Source: CALAED01 sp937891035
Lineage (GTDB): Bacteria > Actinomycetota > Actinomycetes > Streptosporangiales > Streptosporangiaceae
Direction: 5' to 3'
DNA length: 58,472 bases
Assembly (NCBI GenBank): GCA_035642125.1
Contig: DASQSZ010000007.1
Span: 1 to 58,472, forward strand
This document shows positions 42,204-50,962 of this stretch, piece after piece. The translations under genes were made by a program, and so were the position numbers. The number at the start of each line of letters is the position of its first letter. Within the stretch, counting starts at the first letter, position 1. A model generated the notes under the pieces. That model had not been told where the DNA came from. It made no database searches and saw only the letters and a program-made list of their open reading frames with translations.

Positions 42204-42366
42204 GTGCGGTACCCAAGAGAGGAAACGGCGGACAGCCCCATCATGACCGACGCTCAGCCGGCGTCGCCGTGCCGCCGCCGGCCGACACCCGGGCCCAAGC
42301 GCATGCCGGCCGGGTCGTCGGGACGTCTCTGGGCATCTTCGGGACGGCCCGAGACGTCAGGGCGTG

Positions 42367-43782
42367 TCAGGACGTGGACCGCGTGAGGCGGGCGCCGGCG
42401 GCGGCGATCCTGGCCAGCGACCTGTCGCGGCCGAGGATGGCCAGCGATTCGAACAGCGGCAGCCCGACCGTGCGGCCGGTGACCGCGACCCGCACCGGCG
42501 CCTGCGCCTTGCCCAGCTTCAGCCCGTGCGCCGCGCCGACCCGCTCCAGCCTGTCCTTCAGCTCGCCGGCCTCCCAGGGCGCGTCGCGGTAGGCCTTCTC
42601 GGTGTCGGCGAGGATGTCGGCCGCCGGGTCCTTCATAGCCTTCTGCCATGACGCCTCGTCGTAGGGCGGCTGGTCGAGAAAGGCGAAGTCGACCATTTCG
42701 ATGATCTCGGCGAGCACGTTGACGCGGGTCTGGGCCAGCGGCGCCAGCCGCTCGAACACCTCCGAATCGAAGCCGTCCCAGCCGGTCGCGGCCTTCGTCA
42801 CCCAGGGCAGGCAGGCCGCGATGAACTGGTTCGGCGGCAGCGCCCGGATGTATTCGCCGTTGAACGCTCGCAGCTTCTTGACGTCGAAAAAGGCCGGCGA
42901 GGCGTTGACGTCCTCGATACGGAACTCGCGCTCGATCACGTCCCAGGGCACGATCTCCCTGTCGCCGGACGGGGCCCAGCCGAGCAGCATCAGGTAATTG
43001 CGCATCGCATCGGCCAGGAAGCCTTCGGCCTGGTAGTCCTCGAGCGCGACCTTGTCACGGCGCTTGGATAGCTTCTGCCGCTTCTCGTTGACGATCACCG
43101 GCACATGCGCCCAGACCGGCGGCGCCGCGCCCAGCGCCTCCCACAGCAACTGCTGCTTGGGCGCGTTGGACAGGTGCTCCTCGCCGCGGACGACGTGCGT
43201 GATGCCCTGGGAGATGTCGTCGACCGCGTTGGCCAGCAAGAACGTCACCGAGCCGTCCGCGCGGGCGATGACGAAGTCTTCCAGCACGGCGTTGTCGAAG
43301 ACCGGCTTGCCGCGGATCAGGTCGACCACCGTCGTCCTGCCCTCATCCGGGGTGCGGAACCTGGTGGCGCGCAGCGGCCCCGGCCCGAGCCCACGGTCGC
43401 GGCAAAATCCGTCGTAGCCCTTGTGCTGGTCGCCGGTGCGGGCGATGACGTTCTCGCGCGTGCACTCACAGTAGTACGCCAGGCCGGCGGCCCGCAGCCG
43501 CTCGACGGCCGCCCGGTGCGCGTCGGCGTTGGCGGACTGGAAGTACGGGCCCTCGTACTGCTCACCATCGATGCCGAGCCACGAAAGCGCCCGGATGATC
43601 CCCTCGGTCCACTCCGGCTTGTTGCGGGAGGCGTCGGTGTCTTCGATCCGCAGCACCAGCGTGCCGCCCGACTGCCGGGCGATCACCCAGTTGAACAGCG
43701 CGGACCTGGCGCCGCCGACGTGGAACATGCCGGTCGGTGACGGCGCGAAACGCAACCGGGGCTGGGAAGGCGCAGCAGACAT
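42367..43782 (-). CDS. gltX: Glutamyl-tRNA synthetase
   Basis: 471 aa class I synthetase. HIGH-like motif in FAPSPTGMFHVGGARSALF (residues 12-30) and KMSKS-like motif KLSKRRD (about residue 240). The zinc region has CECTRENV and the anticodon-binding all-alpha domain makes the last 170 residues. Charges tRNA-Glu, and tRNA-Gln where GatCAB is used. The gene is monocistronic with a start ATG at 43782. Confidence 0.95.
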   Translation of the reverse strand: MSAAPSQPRLRFAPSPTGMFHVGGARSALFNWVIARQSGGTLVLRIEDTDASRNKPEWTEGIIRALSWLGIDGEQYEGPYFQSANADAHRAAVERLRAAGLAYYCECTRENVIARTGDQHKGYDGFCRDRGLGPGPLRATRFRTPDEGRTTVVDLIRGKPVFDNAVLEDFVIARADGSVTFLLANAVDDISQGITHVVRGEEHLSNAPKQQLLWEALGAAPPVWAHVPVIVNEKRQKLSKRRDKVALEDYQAEGFLADAMRNYLMLLGWAPSGDREIVPWDVIEREFRIEDVNASPAFFDVKKLRAFNGEYIRALPPNQFIAACLPWVTKAATGWDGFDSEVFERLAPLAQTRVNVLAEIIEMVDFAFLDQPPYDEASWQKAMKDPAADILADTEKAYRDAPWEAGELKDRLERVGAAHGLKLGKAQAPVRVAVTGRTVGLPLFESLAILGRDRSLARIAAAGARLTRSTS

Positions 43783-43931
43783 GGCCTTCAGCCTAGAGCC
43801 TGTTCGACGGGCTCATCACCGACTACCCGGACCGGCTGCGCCGGTGCTCGCCGCACGCGGCTTCCGGCTGCCCAGGGCCTACCGCCCGGATCACCGCGGG
43901 CCCGCCTGACCGGGAGCCCGGACCGGGGACC

Positions 43932-44528
43932 TCAGGATCTACCGGATCTCGTCCGCCTGGGCCCTAACCGAGAGCCGTCCCGGCTGGCCTGGCGGCGCCT
44001 GCGCAGTCCCCACAGCCGGCGCCCCGCCGACGGTGCCACGGTGTCCGCTGTGAGGCCTCGCGTGGACGGTTCGGTCGCCGGCGCCCGCACGCACACCACG
44101 GTCGTACGGGCGTGGCGCAGGCAATAGCGATGCGCGGAGGGGGTCAGCAGGCGGGAGAGGGGCCCGCGGTCGCTCCGTCCGACAACGAGGACGTCGCCGT
44201 CGCGGGCGAGGCGAACCAAGGTCTCGCCCGGTTCGCCCACGAGCGACATGGCGATCATCCGGATGCCGGCGGGCGCGCCGCCGGCCACCTCCTCGAGCAG
44301 CGCGCCGATCACCGCGGCTCCCTCCGCCTTGACGTCGGCGCAGTCGCGCGGCAGCGGCACCCCGGCGGCGCGGGATACGTACTGCGGAAAGGCGGCCACG
44401 TGGGCGACGAGGAGCGGCATGCCACGCAGCCGCGCCTCTCCGATCGCCCAGGCGAGCGCCCAGCGCGCGACGGGCGAGTCGTCGACTCCAACGACGACGC
44501 GCGGCCCCTCGTTCGCCGGCTCGCGCAC
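43932..44528 (-). CDS. Universal stress protein
   Basis: 198 aa from the GTG at 44528, chosen for AAGGAGAG just upstream; an ATG at 44561 adds 11 residues. Single UspA domain: VVVGVDDSPVARWALAWAIGEA, then the nucleotide motif VVGRSDRGPLSRLLTPSAHRYCL (GxxG-9x-G[S/T]-like) and CLRHARTTVVCVR. About 50 residues of Arg-rich tail follow the domain, unlike the usual 140-aa form. Role in stress adaptation is family knowledge only. Confidence 0.83.
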   Translation of the reverse strand: MREPANEGPRVVVGVDDSPVARWALAWAIGEARLRGMPLLVAHVAAFPQYVSRAAGVPLPRDCADVKAEGAAVIGALLEEVAGGAPAGIRMIAMSLVGEPGETLVRLARDGDVLVVGRSDRGPLSRLLTPSAHRYCLRHARTTVVCVRAPATEPSTRGLTADTVAPSAGRRLWGLRRRRQASRDGSRLGPRRTRSGRS

Positions 44529-44690
44529 AGTGCTCTCCTTTGAGGTGGGTGTCTCATACATTCCCCCACGCGAGGCCGTGACGGAAGGGTCCCGGGGCAG
44601 GTGGTTCGCCCAGGGCGGGCGATTGCCGACAAAGGTGTGAGAATAGTGTGGTTTCGTGTTGAGTTCTGTGCGACGGCGGTGGACCAATAG

Positions 44691-45767
44691 ATGAAGCGCA
44701 CGGTCAGCCACCTCGCCGACGGCCGCGAAATCATTTACTTCGACGAGCGCGACGACGCCGTGCGGGATCGGCCGGACCGGCGCGAGTTGCCCGCCCCGCC
44801 GTTCGCCTCCGAGCTGCGTCACGACCCGCTCCTCGAAGAGTGGGTCGCGGTCGCCGCGCATCGGCAGGGCCGTACGTTCCTGCCGCCGGCCGATGAGTGC
44901 CCGCTGTGCCCGTCCACCCCCGAGCGAGCTACCGAGATCCCGGCCTACGACTACCAGGTCGCCGTCTTCGAGAACCGCTTCCCCTCCTTCAGCCACCGCG
45001 GCGGGCGGGGCCGCTGCGAGGTGGTCTGCTTCACCTCTGACCACTCGTCCTCGTTCGCCTCGCTGTCGCCCGCGCAGGTGCGCCTGGTGGTCGAGGCCTG
45101 GGCCGACCGGACCGCCGAGTTGTCCACGCTGCCGGGCGTCAAGCAGGTCTTCTGCTTTGAGAACAGGGGCGAGGAGATCGGGGTGACGCTGCATCACGCG
45201 CACGGCCAGATCTATGGCTACCCTTTCGTCACCCCGGTGACGGCCCGGATGCTCGCCGCGGCCGAACGCCACCGCGCGCGCTCGGGCGGCGATCTGTTCG
45301 CCGACGTCCTCGCCGGCGAACGCGCCGACCGCGTACGGATCATCGGAGTCAACGAGCACTGGACCGCGTTCGTGCCCAAGGCGGCGCGTTGGCCGTTCGA
45401 GATCCACCTGTATCCGCACCGGCACGTGCCGGACCTGCCGGCGCTGACCGTGGCCGAGCGCACGGCGTTCGGCCCGCTGTATCTCGATGTGCTGCGCCGC
45501 CTCGACGGCGTCTACGGGCTGTCCATGCCGTACGTCTCAGGATGGTTCCAGGCGCCCGTCGCCGCCCACGCGCCGGCCGCGCGCGACCTGTTCCGGGTGC
45601 ACCTGCGGCTGTTCAGCATCCGCAGAGCCCCGGGCAAGCTGAAGTACCTGGCCGGCTCGGAGTCGGCGATGGGCGCGTTCATCAACGACATCCGGCCAGA
45701 GGACGCCGCAAAGATGCTCAACGCGGCCCCGGCCGGCGGTAGTCGAGGAATGTCGCCGCGGACATAG
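44691..45767 (+). CDS. galT: Galactose-1-phosphate uridylyltransferase
   Basis: 358 aa. Nucleophile triad HAHGQ with catalytic His171, preceded by the Zn-binding Cys70/Cys73 pair (ECPLCP) and FENRFPSFSH. The C-terminal NEHWTAFVPKAARWPFE and HLYPHRHVPDLP complete the HIT-like fold. Leloir pathway step: Gal-1-P plus UDP-Glc to Glc-1-P plus UDP-Gal. galK and galE are not in the window. Confidence 0.94.
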   Translation: MKRTVSHLADGREIIYFDERDDAVRDRPDRRELPAPPFASELRHDPLLEEWVAVAAHRQGRTFLPPADECPLCPSTPERATEIPAYDYQVAVFENRFPSFSHRGGRGRCEVVCFTSDHSSSFASLSPAQVRLVVEAWADRTAELSTLPGVKQVFCFENRGEEIGVTLHHAHGQIYGYPFVTPVTARMLAAAERHRARSGGDLFADVLAGERADRVRIIGVNEHWTAFVPKAARWPFEIHLYPHRHVPDLPALTVAERTAFGPLYLDVLRRLDGVYGLSMPYVSGWFQAPVAAHAPAARDLFRVHLRLFSIRRAPGKLKYLAGSESAMGAFINDIRPEDAAKMLNAAPAGGSRGMSPRT

Positions 45768-45807
45768 CCCGGCTCGTGATCGCGCGGCTACGGTCCGGAA
45801 GCACACC

Positions 45808-45930
45808 ATGAGCATCCCGAGGGAGAGTGCGATGGACCGGGTTCCCGGCTGCGGCGAGTGTTCGTGTTCGGATCAGACGCAACAGGTCTCCACCGGGCTC
45901 GCGGCCGCGGCCCGTAAAGACCGCGGCTGA
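45808..45930 (+). CDS. Possible small Cys-rich peptide
   Basis: 40-aa open frame MSIPRESAMDRVPGCGECSC then SDQTQQVSTG and on, or 32 aa from a second ATG at 45832 that follows GGGAGAG. Three cysteines in CGECSC could hold a metal or iron-sulphur centre. It lies between galT and the response regulator. No homology recognised; may not be translated. Confidence 0.3.
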   Translation: MSIPRESAMDRVPGCGECSCSDQTQQVSTGLAAAARKDRG

Positions 45931-46035
45931 CCGTTCGACCGGATGACGCGATGACCCCGGCAACGCGGCCGACGCCGGCGACGGCCGGCCGCGGCCGCGG
46001 CCTCCGCGCGTGACCGGGACTCGGACCGGACCGGG

Positions 46036-46677
46036 TCACTCGCCGAGGCCGTCGAAATGCGGCGGCGCCTGCGGCCGCAGGCCGTCGACGGCCGCCCGCA
46101 GCGCCAGGATGCGTCGCTCCAACTCGCCGACGGTCGGCGTGATCTCGGCAGGTGCCTGCTCGGCGACCGTGTACACCTGACTCTCGACGGCGGCCAGCGC
46201 GCTGCCCAGCAGGACCGACTGGGAGCGCAACAGGGCCGCCTGCTCCTGGAGCTGTCGCGTCTTGTTGTACAGCTCGACGAACACCGAGACCTTCGCCCGC
46301 AACACCCACGGATCGAAGGGCTTGGCGATGAAGTCGACGGCGCCGGCCGCGTAGCCGCGGAACGCGTAATCCGGGTCGCTGTTCACCGCGGTCAGGAAGA
46401 TGATCGGGACGTCACGGGTCTTCCTGCGCCGTTTGATGTCCTGAGCCGTCTCGAAGCCGTCCATCCCCGGCATCACGATGTCGAGCAGGATCACCGCGTA
46501 CTCGTCGGTCAGCAGCGCCTTGAGGGCTTCCTCGCCCGATCGCGCGCGTACGAGCTCCTGGTCGAGGGAGCTCAGGATGGCCTCGAGTGCGACGAGGTTC
46601 TCCTCGCGGTCGTCGACGAGCAGGATCTTCGCCTTTTCTTGTCTGTCTGGAACCTGCACTCGCTGTAGCTTATTCAA
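46036..46677 (-). CDS. Response regulator with C-terminal coiled coil
   Basis: 213 aa from TTG at 46677. Receiver domain (residues 16-130): ILLVDDREEN (acidic pocket), LLDIVMPGMDGF (phospho-acceptor Asp about residue 66), FLTAVN and FIAKPF with the switch Lys. Residues 130-200 are helical (NKTRQLQEQAALLRSQ) and carry no DNA-binding domain. Lies 69 nt downstream of the hybrid kinase, so they form an operon and probably one phosphorelay. Confidence 0.88.
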   Translation of the reverse strand: MNKLQRVQVPDRQEKAKILLVDDREENLVALEAILSSLDQELVRARSGEEALKALLTDEYAVILLDIVMPGMDGFETAQDIKRRRKTRDVPIIFLTAVNSDPDYAFRGYAAGAVDFIAKPFDPWVLRAKVSVFVELYNKTRQLQEQAALLRSQSVLLGSALAAVESQVYTVAEQAPAEITPTVGELERRILALRAAVDGLRPQAPPHFDGLGE

Positions 46678-46746
46678 AGCCCCGGCATCCGAAACGCGCG
46701 CCCCGCAGGCCCGCGCGCCGCTCGGAAGGGCACGGAAGGCTTTGAA

Positions 46747-49700
46747 TCAGCCCCCTCCCCTCTGCAGCCGGTTCCGCATGACGTCGAGGAGATGCTCGAC
46801 GTCAACGGGCTTTGGCACGTAGTCCGACGCGCCCGCGGCCATGCTCTTCTCGCGGTCGCCCTTCATCACCTTTGCGGTGATGACGATAATGGGCAGCTCG
46901 CTGAACTGCGGCATCTTGCGGATGGTCTCGGTCGTCGCGTACCCGTCCAGCTCCGGCATCATGATGTCCATGAGCACCAGCGCGGTGTCGGGGTTGCGTT
47001 GGAGCACGTCGATACCGGACCTGCCGTTCTCCGCGTAGATGACGTCCATACCGTAACCCTCGAGCACGCTCGTGAGCGCGAAGACGTTGCGGACGTCGTC
47101 ATCGACGATGAGCACTTTGCGTCCGGACAACGTCGCGTCGACCTGGTTCTCCTCGCCGACGTGCGCGGCGTCGGCGAACAGCGGCGGCCCCTCCAGGCGG
47201 GCCCGGGTGAGGGCATGGCCATCGTCGGCCGGCCGCCTGCCGGCGTCGCCGTCGTCGTAGGCGGCCGGCAGGATCAGCGTGAACGTGCTGCCCTCGCCGG
47301 GTTGGCTGGCGGCCTGGATCTCGCCGCCGAGCAGCCGGGCGATGTCACGGCTGATCGACAGGCCGAGGCCGGTGCCGCCATAACGCCTGCTGGTGGTGCC
47401 GTCGGCCTGCTGGAACGCCTCGAAGATGATCTCGAGCTTGTCCTCGCTGATGCCGATGCCGGTGTCGGTGACAGAAAAGGCGATCGTGCCGGGCGAGGTG
47501 CCGCGCGTGATGTCGAGGAACACGGCGCCGTCTGAGGTGAACTTGACGGCGTTGGACAGCAGGTTGCGCAGCACCTGCTGCAGCCGCTGCTCGTCGGCGA
47601 GCAGCGTCTCCGGCACGTTGGGCGCCACCCGCACGTCGAAGTCGAGCCCCTTGTCGGCCGACATCGGCCGGAACGTGGCCTCCACGTAGTCGACCAGCTT
47701 GCCCAGCGCGAGGCGCTGCGGCCGCACCTCCAGCTTGCCCGCCTCCACCTTGGACAGGTCGAGGATGTCGTTGATCAGCTGGAGCAGGTCGGTGCCCGAA
47801 TCGTAGATCGTCTTGGCGAACTCCACCTGCTTGGACGTGAGGTTGCCGCTGGGGTTTTCCGACAGCAGCTTCGCCAGCACCAGCAGGCTGTTCAGCGGCG
47901 TGCGCAACTCGTGCGACATATTGGCGACGAACTCCGACTTATAACGCGACGAGGTCGCCAGCTCCTCGGCGCGCTCCTCGAGGGTGCGGCGGGCCTGCTC
48001 GATCTGGAAGTTCTGAATCTCGATCGCGCGGTTCTGCTTGGCCAGCAGCGCCGCCTTGTCCTCCAGCTCGGCGTTGGAGCGGCGCAGTTCCGCCTGGCCG
48101 CGCTGCAGCTCGTCGGACCTCTCCTGCAGCTCCTGGGTGAGCCGTTGCGACTCGGCGAGCAGCGCCTCGGTGCGCGAGTTGGCCAGGATGGCGTTGATCG
48201 TGACGCCGATCGTCTCGGCGAACTGACCGAAGAACGCCAGTTGGATGTCGCTGAACGGGTTGAACGAGGCCAGCTCGATGGCGCCCAGCACCTGATCTTC
48301 GAACAATATCGGAATGACGATCACGTTCACCGGGGCCGACTCGCCGAGACCAGAACTGATCTTCACGTAGTCGCCGGGGGCGCCGGTGATAAGGATGGTG
48401 CGGCGTTCCAGCGCGCTTTGGCCGACGAGGCTTTCGCCCAGCCGGAACCCCACCGACTCCCTGGCCCCCCTGCGGATGCCGTACCCGGCCTTGAGCACCA
48501 GCTCGACCTCGCTGTCGACCCGCTGGGCGAGGTAGAAGGCGCCGTAGTGAGCGGACACGGTCGGAGTCAGCTCGCTCATGATGAGCTGGGCCACCTGCAG
48601 CAGGTCGCGGTGTCCCTGCATGAGGCCGCCGATGCGGGCCAGGTTGGACTTCAGCCAGTCCTGCTCTTGGTTGGCCCTGGTGGTCTCGCGCAGGTTGGCG
48701 ACCATCAGATTGATGTTGTCTTTGAGCTCGGCCACCTCGCCGCGCGCGTCCACCGTGATCGACCGGGTGAGGTCGCCGCGGGCCACGCCGCTGGCCACGT
48801 CGGCGATGGCACGCACCTGTGTGGTGAGGTTGCTCGCCAGCTCGTTGACGCTTTGCGTGAGCCGCTTCCAGGTGCCGGAGACCCCCTCGACCTCGGCCTG
48901 ACCGCCGAGGCGGCCCTCGCTGCCCACCTCGCGCGCCACGCGGGTGACCTCCGAGGAGAACGCCGAGAGCGTGTCGACCATCGTGTTGATCGTCGTCTTG
49001 AGGGCGAGGATCTCGCCGCGCGCCTCGACGTCGATCTTCTTGGTCAGGTCGCCGTGCGCGACGGCGGTGGTGACTTGAGCGATGTTGCGGACCTGGCGAG
49101 TCAGGTTGTTCGCCATGCCGTTGACGTTGTCGGTGAGGTCCTTCCACACCCCGGAGACACCGCGCACGTTGGCCTGGCCGCCAAGGCGGCCTTCGGTGCC
49201 GACCTCGCGGGCGACGCGGGTGACCTCGTCGGCGAAGGCCGACAGCGTCTCGACCATCGTGTTGATGGTCTCCTTCAGCTCGCGGATCTCGCCCTGCGCA
49301 TCAACCGTGATCTTGCGGCTCAGGTCGCCCCTGGCCACGGCGGTGGCCACCTGGGCGATGTTGCGGACCTGCGAGGTCAGGTTGGAGGCCATGCCGTTGA
49401 CGTTGTCCGTCAGGTCCTTCCATACCCCGCTGATGCCGCCGACCTGGGCGGTGCCGCCGAGGCGGCCTTCGGTGCCGACCTCGCGGGCGACGCGGGTGAC
49501 CTCGTCGGCGAAGGCCGACAGCTGGTCGACCATCGTGTTCACGGTGTCCTTGAGTTCAAGGATCTCGCCCTGCGCGTCGACCGTGATCTTTTTGCTCAGG
49601 TCGCCGTGCGCGACCGCCTTCGTCACCTGGGCGATGTTGCGAACCTGGTATGTGAGGTTGGTCGCCATCGCGTTGACGTTGTCGGTGAGGTCCTTCCATA

Positions 49701-50844
49701 CCCCGCTGACCCCGCTGACCTGGGCGGTGCCGCCGAGGCGGCCTTCGGTGCCGACCTCGCGGGCGACGCGGGTGACCTCGTCGGCGAAGGCCGACAGCTG
49801 GTCGACCATCGTGTTGAGGGTGTCCTTGAGCTCGAGGATCTCGCCTTGCGCGTCGACGGTGATCTTGCGGCTCAGGTCGCCCCTGGCCACGGCGGTGGCC
49901 ACCTGGGCGATGTTGCGGACCTGTGAGGTGAGGTTGGAGGCCATGCCGTTGACGTTCTCGGTGAGGTCGCGCCACACCCCGCTGACCCCCCGGACGTTGG
50001 CCTGCCCGCCCAGGTTGCCTTCGGTGCCGACCTCGCGGGCGACGCGGGTGACCTCGTCGGCGAAGGCCGACAGCTGGTCGACCATCGTGTTCACGGTGAG
50101 CTTGAGCTCTTGCAGCTCGCCCGCGGCCTCGACGGTGACCTTGCGGGTCAGGTCGCCCTTGGCCACGGCCGTCGTCACGGCGGCGATGTCGCGGACCTGC
50201 GCGGTGAGCCGGCCCGCCATCGTGTTGACCGCGCTGGTGACGTCGCGCCACCGGCCGGACATGCCGCGCGCGGGGGCCTGCCCGCCCAGCCGACCCTCGG
50301 TACCGACCTCCCGCGCCACCTGCGTGACCTCTGAGGTGAACATGTCGAGCTGGTCCACCATGTGGTTCACCGAGCGGCCCATGCGCAGCAGCTCACCGCG
50401 CAGCGGCCGCCCGTCGACGCGCAGATCGACCCGCTGGCCCAGATCGCCGGCGGCGACGGCCTCGACGACCCGCGCCATCGCGTTCGCCGGCCCGGTCAAG
50501 GCGTCGAGCAGGGAGTTGGCGGCGTCCACGCCGGACGTCCAGGCGCCCGTGCCCGACCCGGCGACGAGGCGTTCGTCGAGGTGGCCTTCCCGGCCGATTT
50601 CCCGGCGTACTCGGCTAAGCTCGCCAAAAAGGTGACGGCCCCGCTCTCGGATGTCCTCCACCATCTCGGCGGCTTCCGCGATGGAGCCGTCGCCACCCGC
50701 CGGCGCCGCCTCGGTGCGAAAGTCGCCATCGCGCAGTGCCGCGAGGGCGTCGAGCAGCGGCGCGAGGTCCGCGTCGCTGTATCGCGGAGTAGTGTCGGGC
50801 TCCACGTTCGATGCGGACCGCAGACGGGATGCGGTACGAGGCAT
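46747..50844 (-). CDS. Soluble poly-HAMP hybrid sensor kinase/response regulator
   Basis: 1365 aa from the ATG at 50844 with GGAGGAAAG upstream. Residues 100-730 are six near-identical about 92-residue HAMP units plus a divergent first one; each contains VAREVGTEGRLGG and NTMVDQLSAFADEVTR. Then GAF (about 750-905), a helical linker, HisKA with NMSHELRTPLNSLL (His about residue 977), HATPase with GTGLGLSISRD, and a C-terminal receiver (LVLMDIMMPELDGY). No transmembrane helix, so cytosolic. Likely integrates a signal through HAMP conformations and donates to the adjacent receiver protein. Confidence 0.92.
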   Translation of the reverse strand: MPRTASRLRSASNVEPDTTPRYSDADLAPLLDALAALRDGDFRTEAAPAGGDGSIAEAAEMVEDIRERGRHLFGELSRVRREIGREGHLDERLVAGSGTGAWTSGVDAANSLLDALTGPANAMARVVEAVAAGDLGQRVDLRVDGRPLRGELLRMGRSVNHMVDQLDMFTSEVTQVAREVGTEGRLGGQAPARGMSGRWRDVTSAVNTMAGRLTAQVRDIAAVTTAVAKGDLTRKVTVEAAGELQELKLTVNTMVDQLSAFADEVTRVAREVGTEGNLGGQANVRGVSGVWRDLTENVNGMASNLTSQVRNIAQVATAVARGDLSRKITVDAQGEILELKDTLNTMVDQLSAFADEVTRVAREVGTEGRLGGTAQVSGVSGVWKDLTDNVNAMATNLTYQVRNIAQVTKAVAHGDLSKKITVDAQGEILELKDTVNTMVDQLSAFADEVTRVAREVGTEGRLGGTAQVGGISGVWKDLTDNVNGMASNLTSQVRNIAQVATAVARGDLSRKITVDAQGEIRELKETINTMVETLSAFADEVTRVAREVGTEGRLGGQANVRGVSGVWKDLTDNVNGMANNLTRQVRNIAQVTTAVAHGDLTKKIDVEARGEILALKTTINTMVDTLSAFSSEVTRVAREVGSEGRLGGQAEVEGVSGTWKRLTQSVNELASNLTTQVRAIADVASGVARGDLTRSITVDARGEVAELKDNINLMVANLRETTRANQEQDWLKSNLARIGGLMQGHRDLLQVAQLIMSELTPTVSAHYGAFYLAQRVDSEVELVLKAGYGIRRGARESVGFRLGESLVGQSALERRTILITGAPGDYVKISSGLGESAPVNVIVIPILFEDQVLGAIELASFNPFSDIQLAFFGQFAETIGVTINAILANSRTEALLAESQRLTQELQERSDELQRGQAELRRSNAELEDKAALLAKQNRAIEIQNFQIEQARRTLEERAEELATSSRYKSEFVANMSHELRTPLNSLLVLAKLLSENPSGNLTSKQVEFAKTIYDSGTDLLQLINDILDLSKVEAGKLEVRPQRLALGKLVDYVEATFRPMSADKGLDFDVRVAPNVPETLLADEQRLQQVLRNLLSNAVKFTSDGAVFLDITRGTSPGTIAFSVTDTGIGISEDKLEIIFEAFQQADGTTSRRYGGTGLGLSISRDIARLLGGEIQAASQPGEGSTFTLILPAAYDDGDAGRRPADDGHALTRARLEGPPLFADAAHVGEENQVDATLSGRKVLIVDDDVRNVFALTSVLEGYGMDVIYAENGRSGIDVLQRNPDTALVLMDIMMPELDGYATTETIRKMPQFSELPIIVITAKVMKGDREKSMAAGASDYVPKPVDVEHLLDVMRNRLQRGGG
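48750..50240 (-). repeat. Tandem 276-bp HAMP-unit repeats within the kinase
   Basis: The coding DNA repeats with a 276-bp period, for example around 49190, 49466, 49742 and 50018 (the same GCCTTCGGTGCCGACCTCGC stretch recurs). Units 3 to 5 are nearly identical in DNA, so unequal recombination could change unit number. Confidence 0.85.
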
Positions 50845-50962
50845 AGGCTTTCCTCCAGACGCACGGCCCACGCGTCAGCGGGGTTAGGGCCTGCTTGGGC
50901 CGTTCACAGCAGTCTGTCACGATGTCAGCGATCCGCATCACCGCTTCGAAACCAGGGACAGG

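Noticed and set aside
48750..50240. CRISPR-like direct repeats
   Set aside because: The 276-bp period is coding HAMP units without short spacers.
47911..50635. Long antisense frames (671 and 517 aa) opposite the hybrid kinase
   Set aside because: They mirror the tandem HAMP repeats and have no recognisable domain; the minus-strand kinase explains the sequence fully.
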